This document shows, one piece after another, positions 53,157-61,088 of a stretch of 64,000 nt of DNA. The translations under genes were made by a program, and so were the position numbers. The stretch covers positions 1,674,001 to 1,738,000 of the forward strand of contig CAXXKC010000002.1 in assembly GCA_963674835.2 (NCBI GenBank), in the 5' to 3' direction. Below the pieces are notes generated by a model. The model saw only the letters and a program-made list of their open reading frames with translations. It ran no database searches and had not been told where the DNA came from. Numbering within the stretch: position 1 is the stretch's first letter; every line of letters starts with the position of its first letter. This stretch comes from G963674835 sp963674835. GTDB lineage: Bacteria; Planctomycetota; Planctomycetia; Pirellulales; Thermoguttaceae.

Positions 53157-53842
53157 AGTACACCTCCTCAAGAGACCGTCCCTCTGTCGGGTCAACAGTT
53201 CCACAATAGCGGTGCAATCGTCCCAAAGCAAGCGACAGCCTAAAGTTGCTTGACTTCGGTGGGCCGTGGGTAAGAATTGCCCGGACGACCGAAGCGGCAT
53301 CTCGCGTATTTTCTCGCCAATCATTCCCGCCGATCCAAAACCTGCCGCACCGCGACCGCCGAGCTTGGAACGAGGAATCGAGGTTCGCCTGGGAGACCTT
53401 GATCCAAGCTGAACGGAACGCCTAGAGAAGCAGCCGACGGTTGCAGCCATGGAGGCAACGGCCGTCGTCGGCTCGGACGCCCTGGAAGAAGATGAACATC
53501 CGGTACTGCGAACCGCAGAAGGATCTGGTTGGATGTGCGATTCCGCAGGCGGGGGCGGCGGACGGCGGTGAGGCGCAACCTGTTTGTGCGTATCTGCTTA
53601 TGGCAGAGCGTCCGAGTACGCCCGAGGGCGGGGACGCCTTGTTGTCGGCATTCGAGGCGTGTAGGATGCTAGTGCGAGTCGCACTTGACAACAGCGTTCC
53701 CGGCGGTGTGTTTCGACAGTTCCGAAAGCGATTTGCACGCAACACTGGCGTGGCATGTGCGCTGGATGAAATAAAGTGCCTAGCCCACGGGGGTGGCGCT
53801 GGCCGGGAAAGCGTTCCTGACCGGAGAGGGCGGGGTCGCACC
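53157..53842. other. Intergenic stretch holding element copy D
   Basis: About 690 bases between the divergent hydrolase and CHAD genes. Besides copy D of the dispersed element (53673-53768), it contains ACCGTCCCTCTG near 53173, which matches one arm of the hairpin at 60911-60960. Open frames run through it on both strands but show no domain-like composition. Confidence 0.45.
53673..53768 (+). repeat. Dispersed stop-codon element, copy D
   Basis: The left end AGTGCGAGTCGCACTT is a perfect palindrome around its centre. The middle GTGTGTTTCGACAG and TTCCGAAAGCG are well preserved. The right end (CATGTGCGCTGG) lacks the CTA found in most copies. It is the only copy whose right end does not coincide with a minus-strand stop codon; no minus-strand gene adjoins it. 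Confidence 0.78.
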
Positions 53843-54979
53843 ATGAGTACCTGCACAGATCCTAGTTGCCGAATGTTGGCGGCGCAGTACTTGCGCAAGC
53901 AGTGCAAGCAGCTGTTGTCGCAGTTTGCGGGGATACGCCAAGCGACGGATATCGAGTACATCCATCGCGCGCGTGTTGCCTCGCGGCGGCTGCGCGCGGC
54001 TTTGCGGATCTTCGGGGACTGCCTGCCGCAGAAGCCGCTGAAGCGTTGGCGGAAACACGTTCGGCAGATCACCGCGGGGTTGGGCGCGGCGCGCGATCTG
54101 GACGTGCAGCGCGGCTATCTGGTCGAGGTTCTGTCGCAGTTGGAGGATCCGGCGCACTACCCGGGGATCGCGCGGCTACTGGTTCGCGCCGACGTTCAAC
54201 GCGATCGGGTTCAGCGCTCGGTTCTCGCGGCGTTGCATTGCCTGGAAGAGAGTCGTGTGCTTCAGCAGATGCGCAAGGCGCTGAAGTCGATCTCGCAACA
54301 GTCGGATGAAGACAACTTGCTACAGACACCGGCCTGTTATCAGATGGCGGAGCGCCATGTGGGAGAGTGTCTGCGCGACATGCTTTCGTTGGAGGACAGT
54401 CTGGACGACCCGGAGGACAGCCAGCAGCACCACGCGATGCGGATCGCTGCGAAGCAATTGCGCTACACGATGGAGATCTGCCGGCCTGTGTACGGAAATC
54501 GGAGCGACGCCACGATCGATGCGGTGAAGCGGCTGCAAACGTTGCTGGGCGACGTGCACGACTGCGACGTATGGATCGGGCAGTTGCCATGTCTGCTCGA
54601 AGAGGAACGAGCGTCGATCGTGAAGCGTTACGGCCATGCCGGTCCGTCGGATCGGCTGAAGCCGGGGATCGACTACTTGATCGATCGGGAGCAGCGACGG
54701 CGGCGGGAGCGTTTTGGCGAGTTGACATGTTTCTGGCGTCAGCAGGTGCAGCGCGGCACTTGGGCGCAGCTCGGCAAGCTGCTTCGATACCCGAGTGCTC
54801 CGAGCGAAGAGAAGCCGGAGGAAGCCACGGCGGGCAAGCCGATTGAGCAACCCGTGTCCCCCGAGTCGGCCGAGGGAAATAGCCACCCGGCTACACCCTC
54901 GGCGATGTCAGCGTCCCAAACCGATACATCGACCAATGGCAACAGCAGCGTACCGCCGTGCTCGACGCGCGTCTCGTAA
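53843..54979 (+). CDS. CHAD-domain protein
   Basis: The 378-residue protein consists of a CHAD domain of two helical halves. IEYIHRARVASRRLRAALRI is the conserved first helix pattern (H.aRVa.RRLR..l..F). A later HHAMRIAAKQLRYTMEICRP repeats it. The C-terminal 70 residues are low-complexity and polar. CHAD domains carry many Arg/His residues and bind inorganic polyphosphate. The next genes encode a Ppx/GppA family phosphatase and polyphosphate kinase on the same strand, which makes a polyphosphate role very likely. The ATG at 53843 is the natural start; an open extension upstream crosses element copy D and is not protein. Confidence 0.85.
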   Translation: MSTCTDPSCRMLAAQYLRKQCKQLLSQFAGIRQATDIEYIHRARVASRRLRAALRIFGDCLPQKPLKRWRKHVRQITAGLGAARDLDVQRGYLVEVLSQLEDPAHYPGIARLLVRADVQRDRVQRSVLAALHCLEESRVLQQMRKALKSISQQSDEDNLLQTPACYQMAERHVGECLRDMLSLEDSLDDPEDSQQHHAMRIAAKQLRYTMEICRPVYGNRSDATIDAVKRLQTLLGDVHDCDVWIGQLPCLLEEERASIVKRYGHAGPSDRLKPGIDYLIDREQRRRRERFGELTCFWRQQVQRGTWAQLGKLLRYPSAPSEEKPEEATAGKPIEQPVSPESAEGNSHPATPSAMSASQTDTSTNGNSSVPPCSTRVS

Positions 54980-55028
54980 GACCGCCGAAGGACCGACCGC
55001 GAGCCGCTCACCTACCGTTCCGAAGCGT

Positions 55029-56600
55029 ATGTCAACAAGCGACCAAGCCCGCGGAAAGGCCAGTGCCCGCACCGCCAAGACGGTAGCCGCGATTGACGTC
55101 GGCTCGAACTCCTTACGGATGGCGATTGCCGAGGTATTGCCGGACGGCCAGATCGAGGTTCTGGAGCGGCTTCAACGGGCGGTACGATTAGGGCAGGACA
55201 CGTTCCGGCGGGGGCGATTGGGCGGGGAGACGCTGCGCGCGGCTATCGCCGTGCTTCGCGATTTCAAGCATCTGTTGGACCTGTACCACGTGGAGCTCGT
55301 GCGGGCGGTGGCGACGAGCGCCGTGCGCGAAGCGCGGAACGCCGATACGTTTCTCGACCGGGCTTTTCTGGCCACGGGGCTGAACTTCGAGGTGATCGAC
55401 ACGTCGGAGGAAAGCCGGTTGACGGTTTCGGCGGTGTGCCAGGCGGTGGCCGGAGCCATGGGGATCGACGAGGAAGGCGCATTGATCGTCGACGTGGGGG
55501 GCGGCAGCACACTGTTGACGCTGTTGCACAACGGGCAGATCGTGACTGCGCAGAGCCTGCGGCTGGGATCGATCCGGATGCTCGAGATGCTGACTAGCAG
55601 CGAGGATCCGCCGGAGCGGACGGCGGAACTGCTGCGGCATCATATTGCGAACATGATCAATGCGGCGCAGGGATCGCTTCCGCTGGGGAATATCCATTCG
55701 TTCGTCGCGGTGGGCGGCGATGCGCGTTTCGCCGCGAGGCAGATCGGCAAGGCGACGGCATCGGCCGACTTGTGGGTCGTGGGGCGGGCCCAGTTCGACA
55801 AGCTAGTGGATCGCTGCGAGCGGCAGCCGACCGAAGAGCTGAGCACGCGCTACGGGCTTCCGCTGGCGGAGGCCGAGACGCTGAACGCGGCATTGCTGGT
55901 GTACCAGAGGCTGATGGATTTGACCGGCGCCAAGCAGATGATCGTTTCGCACGTGTCGATGCGGGACGGGTTGGTGTTGGAACTGGCTCGGCAGGTGACC
56001 GGTGAAGAGGATCCGTCGATCCAGGAGGGCGTGCTGCACTCGGCGACGGCGCTGGCGGAGAAGTATCGGGTGGACATGAGCCATGCTCGCGGGGTCTCCG
56101 AGCTTTCCGTTCGCTTGTTCGACGTGCTGCAGCCCGACCATCGTTTGCAGCGGCGGCATCGGCTGTTGTTGCAGGTGGCGGGGCTGCTGCACGAAGTGGG
56201 AGGATTTGTCAGCAGCCGTTCGCACCACAAGCACAGTTACTATTTGATTGCCAACTCGGAGATTTTCGGTCTGAACCGGACCGAGATCGAGATTGTCGCC
56301 CACGTGGCCCGGTATCATCGCCGCAGCGGTCCGAAGCCATCGCACGTGGAGTACCTGTCGCTGCCGCGCGAGATTCGCGTGGTGATCAACAAGCTGTCGG
56401 CCATTCTGCGCGTGGCGGACGCCGTATCGCGGGGACAGATTCGCAACGTGCAAGAGCTGCGTGTGCAGCGGCTGGACGACGAACTGGTCGTCGGCGTGCC
56501 CGGCGCGCCGGACCTGCTTCTGGAGCAGCGGGCGATTTCGCTGAAGGGCGACATGTTCGAGGATATTTACGGTTTGAGGGTCCGCTTGGAAGAAGCGTGA
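55029..56600 (+). CDS. ppx: Ppx/GppA phosphatase family protein with C-terminal HD-type domain
   Basis: This 523-residue protein starts KTVAAIDVGSNSLRMAIAEV, the actin-like ATPase fold of exopolyphosphatases. SAVREARNADTFLDRA carries the conserved catalytic Glu region, and LIVDVGGGSTLLTLL is the second phosphate-binding motif. The C-terminal 190 residues form an HD-like helical domain (LLLQVAGLLHEVGGFVSSRS; VARYHRRSGPKPS). The protein should hydrolyse terminal phosphates of polyphosphate, or pppGpp. The ATG at 55029 starts 50 bases after the CHAD stop; an earlier ATG at 54936 would overlap that gene and add a basic tail. The neighbouring ppk gene follows after 24 bases. Confidence 0.85.
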   Translation: MSTSDQARGKASARTAKTVAAIDVGSNSLRMAIAEVLPDGQIEVLERLQRAVRLGQDTFRRGRLGGETLRAAIAVLRDFKHLLDLYHVELVRAVATSAVREARNADTFLDRAFLATGLNFEVIDTSEESRLTVSAVCQAVAGAMGIDEEGALIVDVGGGSTLLTLLHNGQIVTAQSLRLGSIRMLEMLTSSEDPPERTAELLRHHIANMINAAQGSLPLGNIHSFVAVGGDARFAARQIGKATASADLWVVGRAQFDKLVDRCERQPTEELSTRYGLPLAEAETLNAALLVYQRLMDLTGAKQMIVSHVSMRDGLVLELARQVTGEEDPSIQEGVLHSATALAEKYRVDMSHARGVSELSVRLFDVLQPDHRLQRRHRLLLQVAGLLHEVGGFVSSRSHHKHSYYLIANSEIFGLNRTEIEIVAHVARYHRRSGPKPSHVEYLSLPREIRVVINKLSAILRVADAVSRGQIRNVQELRVQRLDDELVVGVPGAPDLLLEQRAISLKGDMFEDIYGLRVRLEEA

Positions 56601-56624
56601 TGCCCCGGAAGCGACGGAGAGTCG

Positions 56625-58739
56625 ATGAGCAAGAAAAACGACCTGCAATCGCCGGACCTGTTCTTCAATCGCGAGCTGAGCTGGCTGGAATTCAACGACC
56701 GCGTGATGCACGAGGGGCTCGCCAAGGACGTGCCGCTGTTGGAGCGATTGAAGTTTCTGGCGATCGTGAGCTCGAACCTCGACGAGTTCTTCATGATTCG
56801 CGTGGCAGGGCTCATGCAGCAGCGGTCGGCGGGGGTACGGCGTCGTGATCCGGCCGGTTTGACCCCGACGCAACAACTGACGGAGATCGGGCGGCGAGCC
56901 CATCGCATGGTTGCGGAGCAGACGCAGGGCATCGCGGAAGCGTTGGGTGAGCTTCAGGAGCACGGGCTCCACGTGCTGGCCAAGAAGGATTGGTCGGTCG
57001 ATCATCAGCGGTACTTGCGATCGCATTTTACGCACGAGATTCTGCCGGTTCTGACGCCGTTGGCCATGCAGCAGTTGGATCCGGCGCCGCTTCTGCCGGG
57101 GCTGCGGCTGCACGTGGGGTTGGTGATCGCGTCGAGCGCCGCAGACGAAACGGGGCCACGGATCGCCGTGATCCCGGTGCCGAGCCAGTTCGCCCGTTTT
57201 CTGCCGGTTCCGGCGGAGGAGGGGCTTCACCTAGTGCGGCTGGAAGACGTGATCGCCGACAACGTATCGCGGCTGTTTCCCGGGGCCGAGGTGCTGGCCA
57301 CGGCAGTTTTCCGCATTACGCGCGACGCGGATATTGCGATCCAGGACGACGACGCGAGCGATCTGTTGCAGGTGGTGGAAGAGGCCGTTCTGGACCGGCG
57401 GCGGCGCACAGCGATTCGGCTGGAGGTTTCGGCGAATCCGGACTCGCGTTTGAAGCAGTGGCTGAGGCAGTGGCTGCAACTGCGGAGCGAGGAGATCTAC
57501 GAGATCGACGGGATGCTGGACGCGACGGCGTTGATGGAGATTGCCAACCGGCCGGGATTCGAAGCCCTGAAGGTGCCGGATTGGCCGGCACAGCCTCCGC
57601 GCGACCTGGCGGATTCGGAGGATCTTTGGCAGACGCTTCAGGAACGAGACGTGCTGCTGTTTCATCCGTACGAGAGCTTCGACCCGGTCATCCAGTTGTT
57701 GAACCTGGCGGCCGAAGATCCGCAGGTGCTGGCGATCAAGCAAACGCTGTATCGAACGAGCGGCGACTCGCCGATCGTGCGGGCGTTGGAGCGCGCTGCG
57801 GAGAACGGAAAGGAAGTGACGGCGCTGGTGGAGTTGAAGGCGAGGTTCGACGAGGCGCGCAATGTCGTTTGGGCCCGCCGATTGGAAGACGCGGGCGCGC
57901 ACGTGTTGTACGGTATTTCGGGTTTTAAGACGCACGCCAAGGCGCTGTTGATCGTGAGGCGGGAGACGGCGCAGATTCGCCGATACGTGCATCTTGCGAC
58001 GGGGAACTACAACGAGCGGACCGCGAAGCTGTACGTCGACCTGGGATTGATGACGTGCGATCGGGACATTGCGTCGGACGTGGCGGCGATGTTCAACCTG
58101 TTGACCGGGTACTCGGAAGCGGTCGGCTGGTCGAAATTGACCGTGGAGCCGACGCGGCTGAAAGAGCGCTTCATCGACCTGATCGACCGGGAGGTACAGG
58201 TATCGACGCCCGACCGGCCGGGGCTGATTATGGCCAAGGTGAACTCGCTGCAAGACAAGGACATTTGCCGGGCGCTGTACCGGGCGAGCCAGGCCGGGGT
58301 GAAGGTGTTGCTCAACGTGCGCGGGATTTGCTGCCTGAGGCCGGGGCTGGCGGGCGTGTCGGAGAACATCGAGGTGCGTTCTATCATCGATCGGTACCTC
58401 GAGCACTCGCGGATCTTCTACTTCTGCAACGGCGGGCATGAAGAAGTGTATATGTCGAGCGCCGACTGGATGCGGCGCAACCTGGACAAGCGGCTGGAGA
58501 TCATCTTTCCCGTGACGGCGCCGCCGCTGCGCCGGCGTATGATCGAGATCCTCAACACGTACTTCGCGGACAACGTGAAGGCCCGTCGTCTGCTGCCGGA
58601 CGGGACGTACGAACGGGTGAAACAGAAGGGGCCGAAGGTTCGTGCGCAGGAGAAGTTCGCCAAGGAGGCGGTGGAGGCGACTCGCCGAGCCGAACAGACG
58701 ACCGTTCGGTTTCAGCCGTTGAGCCGACCGCGGGAGTAG
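56625..58739 (+). CDS. ppk: Polyphosphate kinase Ppk1
   Basis: This 704-residue protein covers all four Ppk1 domains. The N-terminal domain is FFNRELSWLEFNDRVMHEG. It ends LKFLAIVSSNLDEFFMIRVA. The first phospholipase-D-like catalytic domain carries GISGFKTHAKALLIVRRE with H437, the autophosphorylated His. ATGNYNERTAKLYVDLGLMT follows. The second holds NGGHEEVYMSSADWM with H605. It ends with QEKFAKEAVEATRR. Ppk1 reversibly transfers the gamma phosphate of ATP to polyphosphate chains. The ATG at 56625 has CGGAGAG upstream. It is the last gene of the CHAD-ppx-ppk operon. Confidence 0.95.
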   Translation: MSKKNDLQSPDLFFNRELSWLEFNDRVMHEGLAKDVPLLERLKFLAIVSSNLDEFFMIRVAGLMQQRSAGVRRRDPAGLTPTQQLTEIGRRAHRMVAEQTQGIAEALGELQEHGLHVLAKKDWSVDHQRYLRSHFTHEILPVLTPLAMQQLDPAPLLPGLRLHVGLVIASSAADETGPRIAVIPVPSQFARFLPVPAEEGLHLVRLEDVIADNVSRLFPGAEVLATAVFRITRDADIAIQDDDASDLLQVVEEAVLDRRRRTAIRLEVSANPDSRLKQWLRQWLQLRSEEIYEIDGMLDATALMEIANRPGFEALKVPDWPAQPPRDLADSEDLWQTLQERDVLLFHPYESFDPVIQLLNLAAEDPQVLAIKQTLYRTSGDSPIVRALERAAENGKEVTALVELKARFDEARNVVWARRLEDAGAHVLYGISGFKTHAKALLIVRRETAQIRRYVHLATGNYNERTAKLYVDLGLMTCDRDIASDVAAMFNLLTGYSEAVGWSKLTVEPTRLKERFIDLIDREVQVSTPDRPGLIMAKVNSLQDKDICRALYRASQAGVKVLLNVRGICCLRPGLAGVSENIEVRSIIDRYLEHSRIFYFCNGGHEEVYMSSADWMRRNLDKRLEIIFPVTAPPLRRRMIEILNTYFADNVKARRLLPDGTYERVKQKGPKVRAQEKFAKEAVEATRRAEQTTVRFQPLSRPRE

Positions 58740-58743
58740 TGGG

Positions 58744-58775
58744 TTGTTGGGATTTGCTGCGCTCGGCCCACCCTG
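58744..58775. repeat. Short G+C-rich repeat, copy 2
   Basis: Located directly after the ppk stop codon. GCTGCGCTCGGCCCACCCTG matches the copy at 49297-49327 except for a few bases. It may be part of a widespread degenerate repeat. Confidence 0.45.
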
Positions 58776-58804
58776 CAATTTGGCGGTGGGCGAGGGGAAG
58801 CGGG

Positions 58805-59239
58805 CTAGTCGTCGGCCATTTCGCCTTGGACGGTGAGGACGAGGCGGCGGCGGCCGCCGTGGCGGCGATGCTCGCAAAGGTAGATACCCTGCCACGTGCC
58901 CAGGTTGAGGCGACCAGCGGTGATGGGGACGGTGAGCGAGGCGCCGAGGAGCGACGCCTTGACGTGGCCGGACATGTCGTCGGTGCCTTCGACGGTGTGG
59001 CGATAGGGGAAGTCGTCGGGGGCGATGACGGCCATGACACGCTCGAGATCGAGGGGGACGTCGGTGTCGGCGTTCTCGTTGATCGACAACGAGGCGGAGG
59101 TGTGCTGGATGAACACGTGGAGGAGGCCGACTGTGATGCGATTCAGCTCGGGTAGCGTGTCTATAATCTCGCGAGTGATCAGATGACATCCCCTCGGAAA
59201 CGGGGGAAGTTGGATATTTCTTTGCAACCAGGTTGCCAT
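58805..59239 (-). CDS. YjbQ/UPF0047 family protein
   Basis: The protein has about 144 residues. The opening ATWLQRNIQLPPFPRGCHLI and the conserved core LLHVFIQHTSASLSINENAD are diagnostic for the YjbQ family. GTDDMSGHVKASLLGASLTV and LGTWQGIYLCEHRR complete it. Members form trimers and have been linked to thiamine-phosphate synthesis side activity, but the in vivo reaction is unsettled. The ATG at 59239 gives the usual family start; an ATG at 59251 would add MERI. It is convergent with the ppk gene. Confidence 0.88.
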   Translation of the reverse strand: MATWLQRNIQLPPFPRGCHLITREIIDTLPELNRITVGLLHVFIQHTSASLSINENADTDVPLDLERVMAVIAPDDFPYRHTVEGTDDMSGHVKASLLGASLTVPITAGRLNLGTWQGIYLCEHRRHGGRRRLVLTVQGEMADD

Positions 59240-59531
59240 GATTCTCTCCATTTTCACTCTCAGAACACCCAGTTTATCGCGGGGCGTGTTCAAGGGAAGG
59301 GGCGTGGGGTAGAAATTGATGTGAAAAGGGCCAAGTCGGACTTGACAAGTATCGGCCACCGGGGATAATAACCTGTTTGCATCTGCAGCGTCACCCCCCT
59401 TACTCGGGTCCTGCAGTTTCTCTGCGACGAGTGTGTGACGCCCTCGCATGCTACAGCCGGCCGGTCACGCGTAAGATTCATTGAGGTGGAACGACCGTCC
59501 GGAATTCAGATTAGGTTGTGGGAGTGTACGA

Positions 59532-59747
59532 ATGCGTAACGTTTTTGAGGCGATTCTTGAGTGTGGACACGATGAGGATTTCGATCCCGTGCCCACTGAC
59601 GACTTCGTGGCTACGGATGCCCCTGCGGGCTCCAAGGCGAAACTGCAGATCCTGGCGGAGCGAGTCCGGATGGGGCTCCCGCTGTGGCACCCGGAAGATC
59701 GCGGCGATTACAGCGGTCTGACCGGAGCGGTTCGACCTCGCGACTAG
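59532..59747 (+). CDS. Small conserved planctomycete protein
   Basis: The 71-residue protein has a negatively charged middle (CGHDEDFDPVPTDDF) and the C-terminal signature RVRMGLPLWHPEDRGDYSGL, which recurs in small planctomycete proteins. No domain of known function is visible. The ATG at 59532 is preceded by GGGAG at 8 bases. It has no signal peptide and stands alone. Confidence 0.72.
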   Translation: MRNVFEAILECGHDEDFDPVPTDDFVATDAPAGSKAKLQILAERVRMGLPLWHPEDRGDYSGLTGAVRPRD

Positions 59748-59910
59748 CCACGCTGCCCTCGCTTCGCCGTGCTAGGCGAGGCGACGATTCCGCGGGCCGA
59801 CGCTCGGTCCGCGACGGACGACTCCTTGCCGATGGTTCGCCCGAACGCACTTCAGCGCAACAGTCGCTGAGTCGTGCGCGCGGGCGGCGTGCGCCGGGGC
59901 ACAAAGCGCG

Positions 59911-59970
59911 GTGCCCCAGTTGGCTTGCCGAAAGGCGGTCTACGGCCGCCGGACAAGCGAACTGGGGCAC
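59911..59970. terminator. Long hairpin between two convergent genes
   Basis: GTGCCCCAGTTGGCTTG (59911-59927) pairs with CAAGCGAACTGGGGCAC (59954-59970), a 17-base stem with a single mismatch. The loop holds a second small hairpin (GGCGG/CCGCC). It lies between the small gene at 59532 and csrA, which converge, so a bidirectional terminator is plausible, though no T-run follows. A repeat-like origin is also possible. Confidence 0.5.
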
Positions 59971-60000
59971 ATAAGGCCGCGCAGCGTGTGTGCCGGAAGA

Positions 60001-60183
60001 TCACGAACCGAAGAGGGTCGATTCACTTCCTCGCCGCGGTTCGAGTTCCTCGCGAAGGACGAGGACATCGGACGGGGCTTCTATTCCTAAGCGCACAGAG
60101 TCACCTGCGACACGAATGACTGTGACGACGATCGACTCGCCGAGCTTTATGCGCTCGCTTTCTCTGCGTGATAAGACCAGCAT
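60001..60183 (-). CDS. csrA: Carbon storage regulator CsrA
   Basis: This 60-residue protein starts MLVLSRRESERIKLGESIVV and continues VTVIRVAGDSVRLGIEAPSD, the full beta-barrel CsrA fold with the conserved RNA-binding Arg region near LEPRRG. CsrA dimers bind GGA motifs in mRNA leaders and control translation. The start ATG at 60183 has a strong GGGAGG 6 bases upstream. A promoter with good -35 and -10 elements lies at 60216-60243, giving a short leader of about 25 bases. It is followed by a long hairpin. Confidence 0.95.
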   Translation of the reverse strand: MLVLSRRESERIKLGESIVVTVIRVAGDSVRLGIEAPSDVLVLREELEPRRGSESTLFGS

Positions 60184-60215
60184 GAGAAACCTCCCTGTTG
60201 AAGATACTGTATAAA

Positions 60216-60243
60216 TGTATACATAGCTACCGTGCTGTGTCAA
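60216..60243 (-). promoter_or_regulatory. Sigma70-like promoter of csrA
   Basis: On the minus strand TTGACA (60243-60238) and TATACA (60221-60216) are separated by 16 bases. This is the best consensus-like promoter in the window. Transcription would begin about 25 bases before the csrA start. Confidence 0.65.
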
Positions 60244-60280
60244 GCTCATGTGAGGCGCCGCGGCCGAATTGTGATGCCGT

Positions 60281-60577
60281 TCAGGCGGCAGCGTTTTCGA
60301 GTTGGGGCGCCTCGAGGAGTTGGGTCCTTTGGAACCTTTCACCGCCCGACCCATAGAAGAGGATCTGGTTGCGGTCGGTTTCCCAAATTGCCGTGAATTT
60401 GACGGCGCGTGGTCCGTGCAGGCAGAAGTAGATGCCGCAGGGTTTTCCGGCTCGCCTGAGGATGCGTTGGGTCAGGCGGAAGGCGTCGATTTGCAGTTCG
60501 TATTGTGCACAGAGCGTTTCATTGACGTAGTCCCGCAAGTCCTCCAGACTGCGGATTTGGTAAAAACGCGTTACCAT
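60281..60577 (-). CDS. Small conserved protein of unknown function
   Basis: The protein has 98 residues. It begins MVTRFYQIRSLEDLRDYVNE and has IYFCLHGPRAVKFTAIWETD with RNQILFYGSGGERF. The pattern looks like a small mixed alpha/beta domain; no family was recognised. A GGAGAT lies 12 bases before the ATG. It is upstream of csrA on the same strand, with the csrA promoter between them, so they need not be co-transcribed. Confidence 0.65.
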   Translation of the reverse strand: MVTRFYQIRSLEDLRDYVNETLCAQYELQIDAFRLTQRILRRAGKPCGIYFCLHGPRAVKFTAIWETDRNQILFYGSGGERFQRTQLLEAPQLENAAA

Positions 60578-61020
60578 CTGGGGTTAGATCTCCTGAATGG
60601 GCGCAGAGTCTGTGCTGGGTACACAGAATCACGCGGGTGGGGAACATGGGGTGAATGCCGACAAGAGAAGCTATCGGCAAAATGGGAAGAAATCATTCGA
60701 TCCAGAATCGGGAGCTTTGTGAATTTGCGGCGCTTGCGCAAATCGGTCAAAGTCGCATCCCACGTATCTTCCTGCCCTTAGGGGCGCGGGAGTGTGCTGG
60801 ATCTTTTTTCCAGAAAAGGACAGGGCAGGTCGTTGCGGTCAGAGCAGCCGAGTGGGGAGATCGCAGGCGGAAGCCGGCTCGTATGTGCGGGTCGGACGAT
60901 GGCCCAAAGGGCAGAGGGACGGTCCCGCTGTCGCTGAGGCAAGAGCGAGGCCGTCCCTCTGTAGCTGGTAACAGGCATTCGGGGGATCGCCGAACGCCGG
61001 CTGCTGAATTCTTCTCGGCT
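60578..61020. other. Intergenic stretch with a strong hairpin
   Basis: About 440 bases. CAGAGGGACGG (60911-60921) pairs perfectly with CCGTCCCTCTG (60950-60960), forming an 11-base stem; the arm also occurs at 53173. It may be a repeat-derived terminator. No protein-like frame is present. Element copy E follows at 61021. Confidence 0.5.
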
Positions 61021-61088
61021 AGTGCGAGCCGCACTTAACTGTAGCGCTCGCGGCGGCGTGTTTTTACGGTTACGCCGAATGCGCTCTA
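61021..61088 (+). repeat. Dispersed stop-codon element, copy E (internally deleted)
   Basis: The left end AGTGCGAGCCGCACTTAA and the right end TACGCCGAATGCGCTCTA are intact. About 26 bases of the central hairpin are missing, so GCGTGTTT is joined directly to TTACGGTTACGCC. The final CTA (61086-61088) is the TAG stop of the PmoA-like gene. This shows both ends are retained when the middle is lost. Confidence 0.82.

Noticed and set aside
53441..53842. N-terminal extension of the CHAD protein to 53441
   Set aside because: It crosses element copy D and has no conserved residues; CHAD homology starts after the ATG at 53843.
57231..59189. A 652-codon minus-strand frame overlapping ppk and yjbQ
   Set aside because: It is antisense to ppk, which is unmistakable; only its right end overlaps the real YjbQ gene in another frame.
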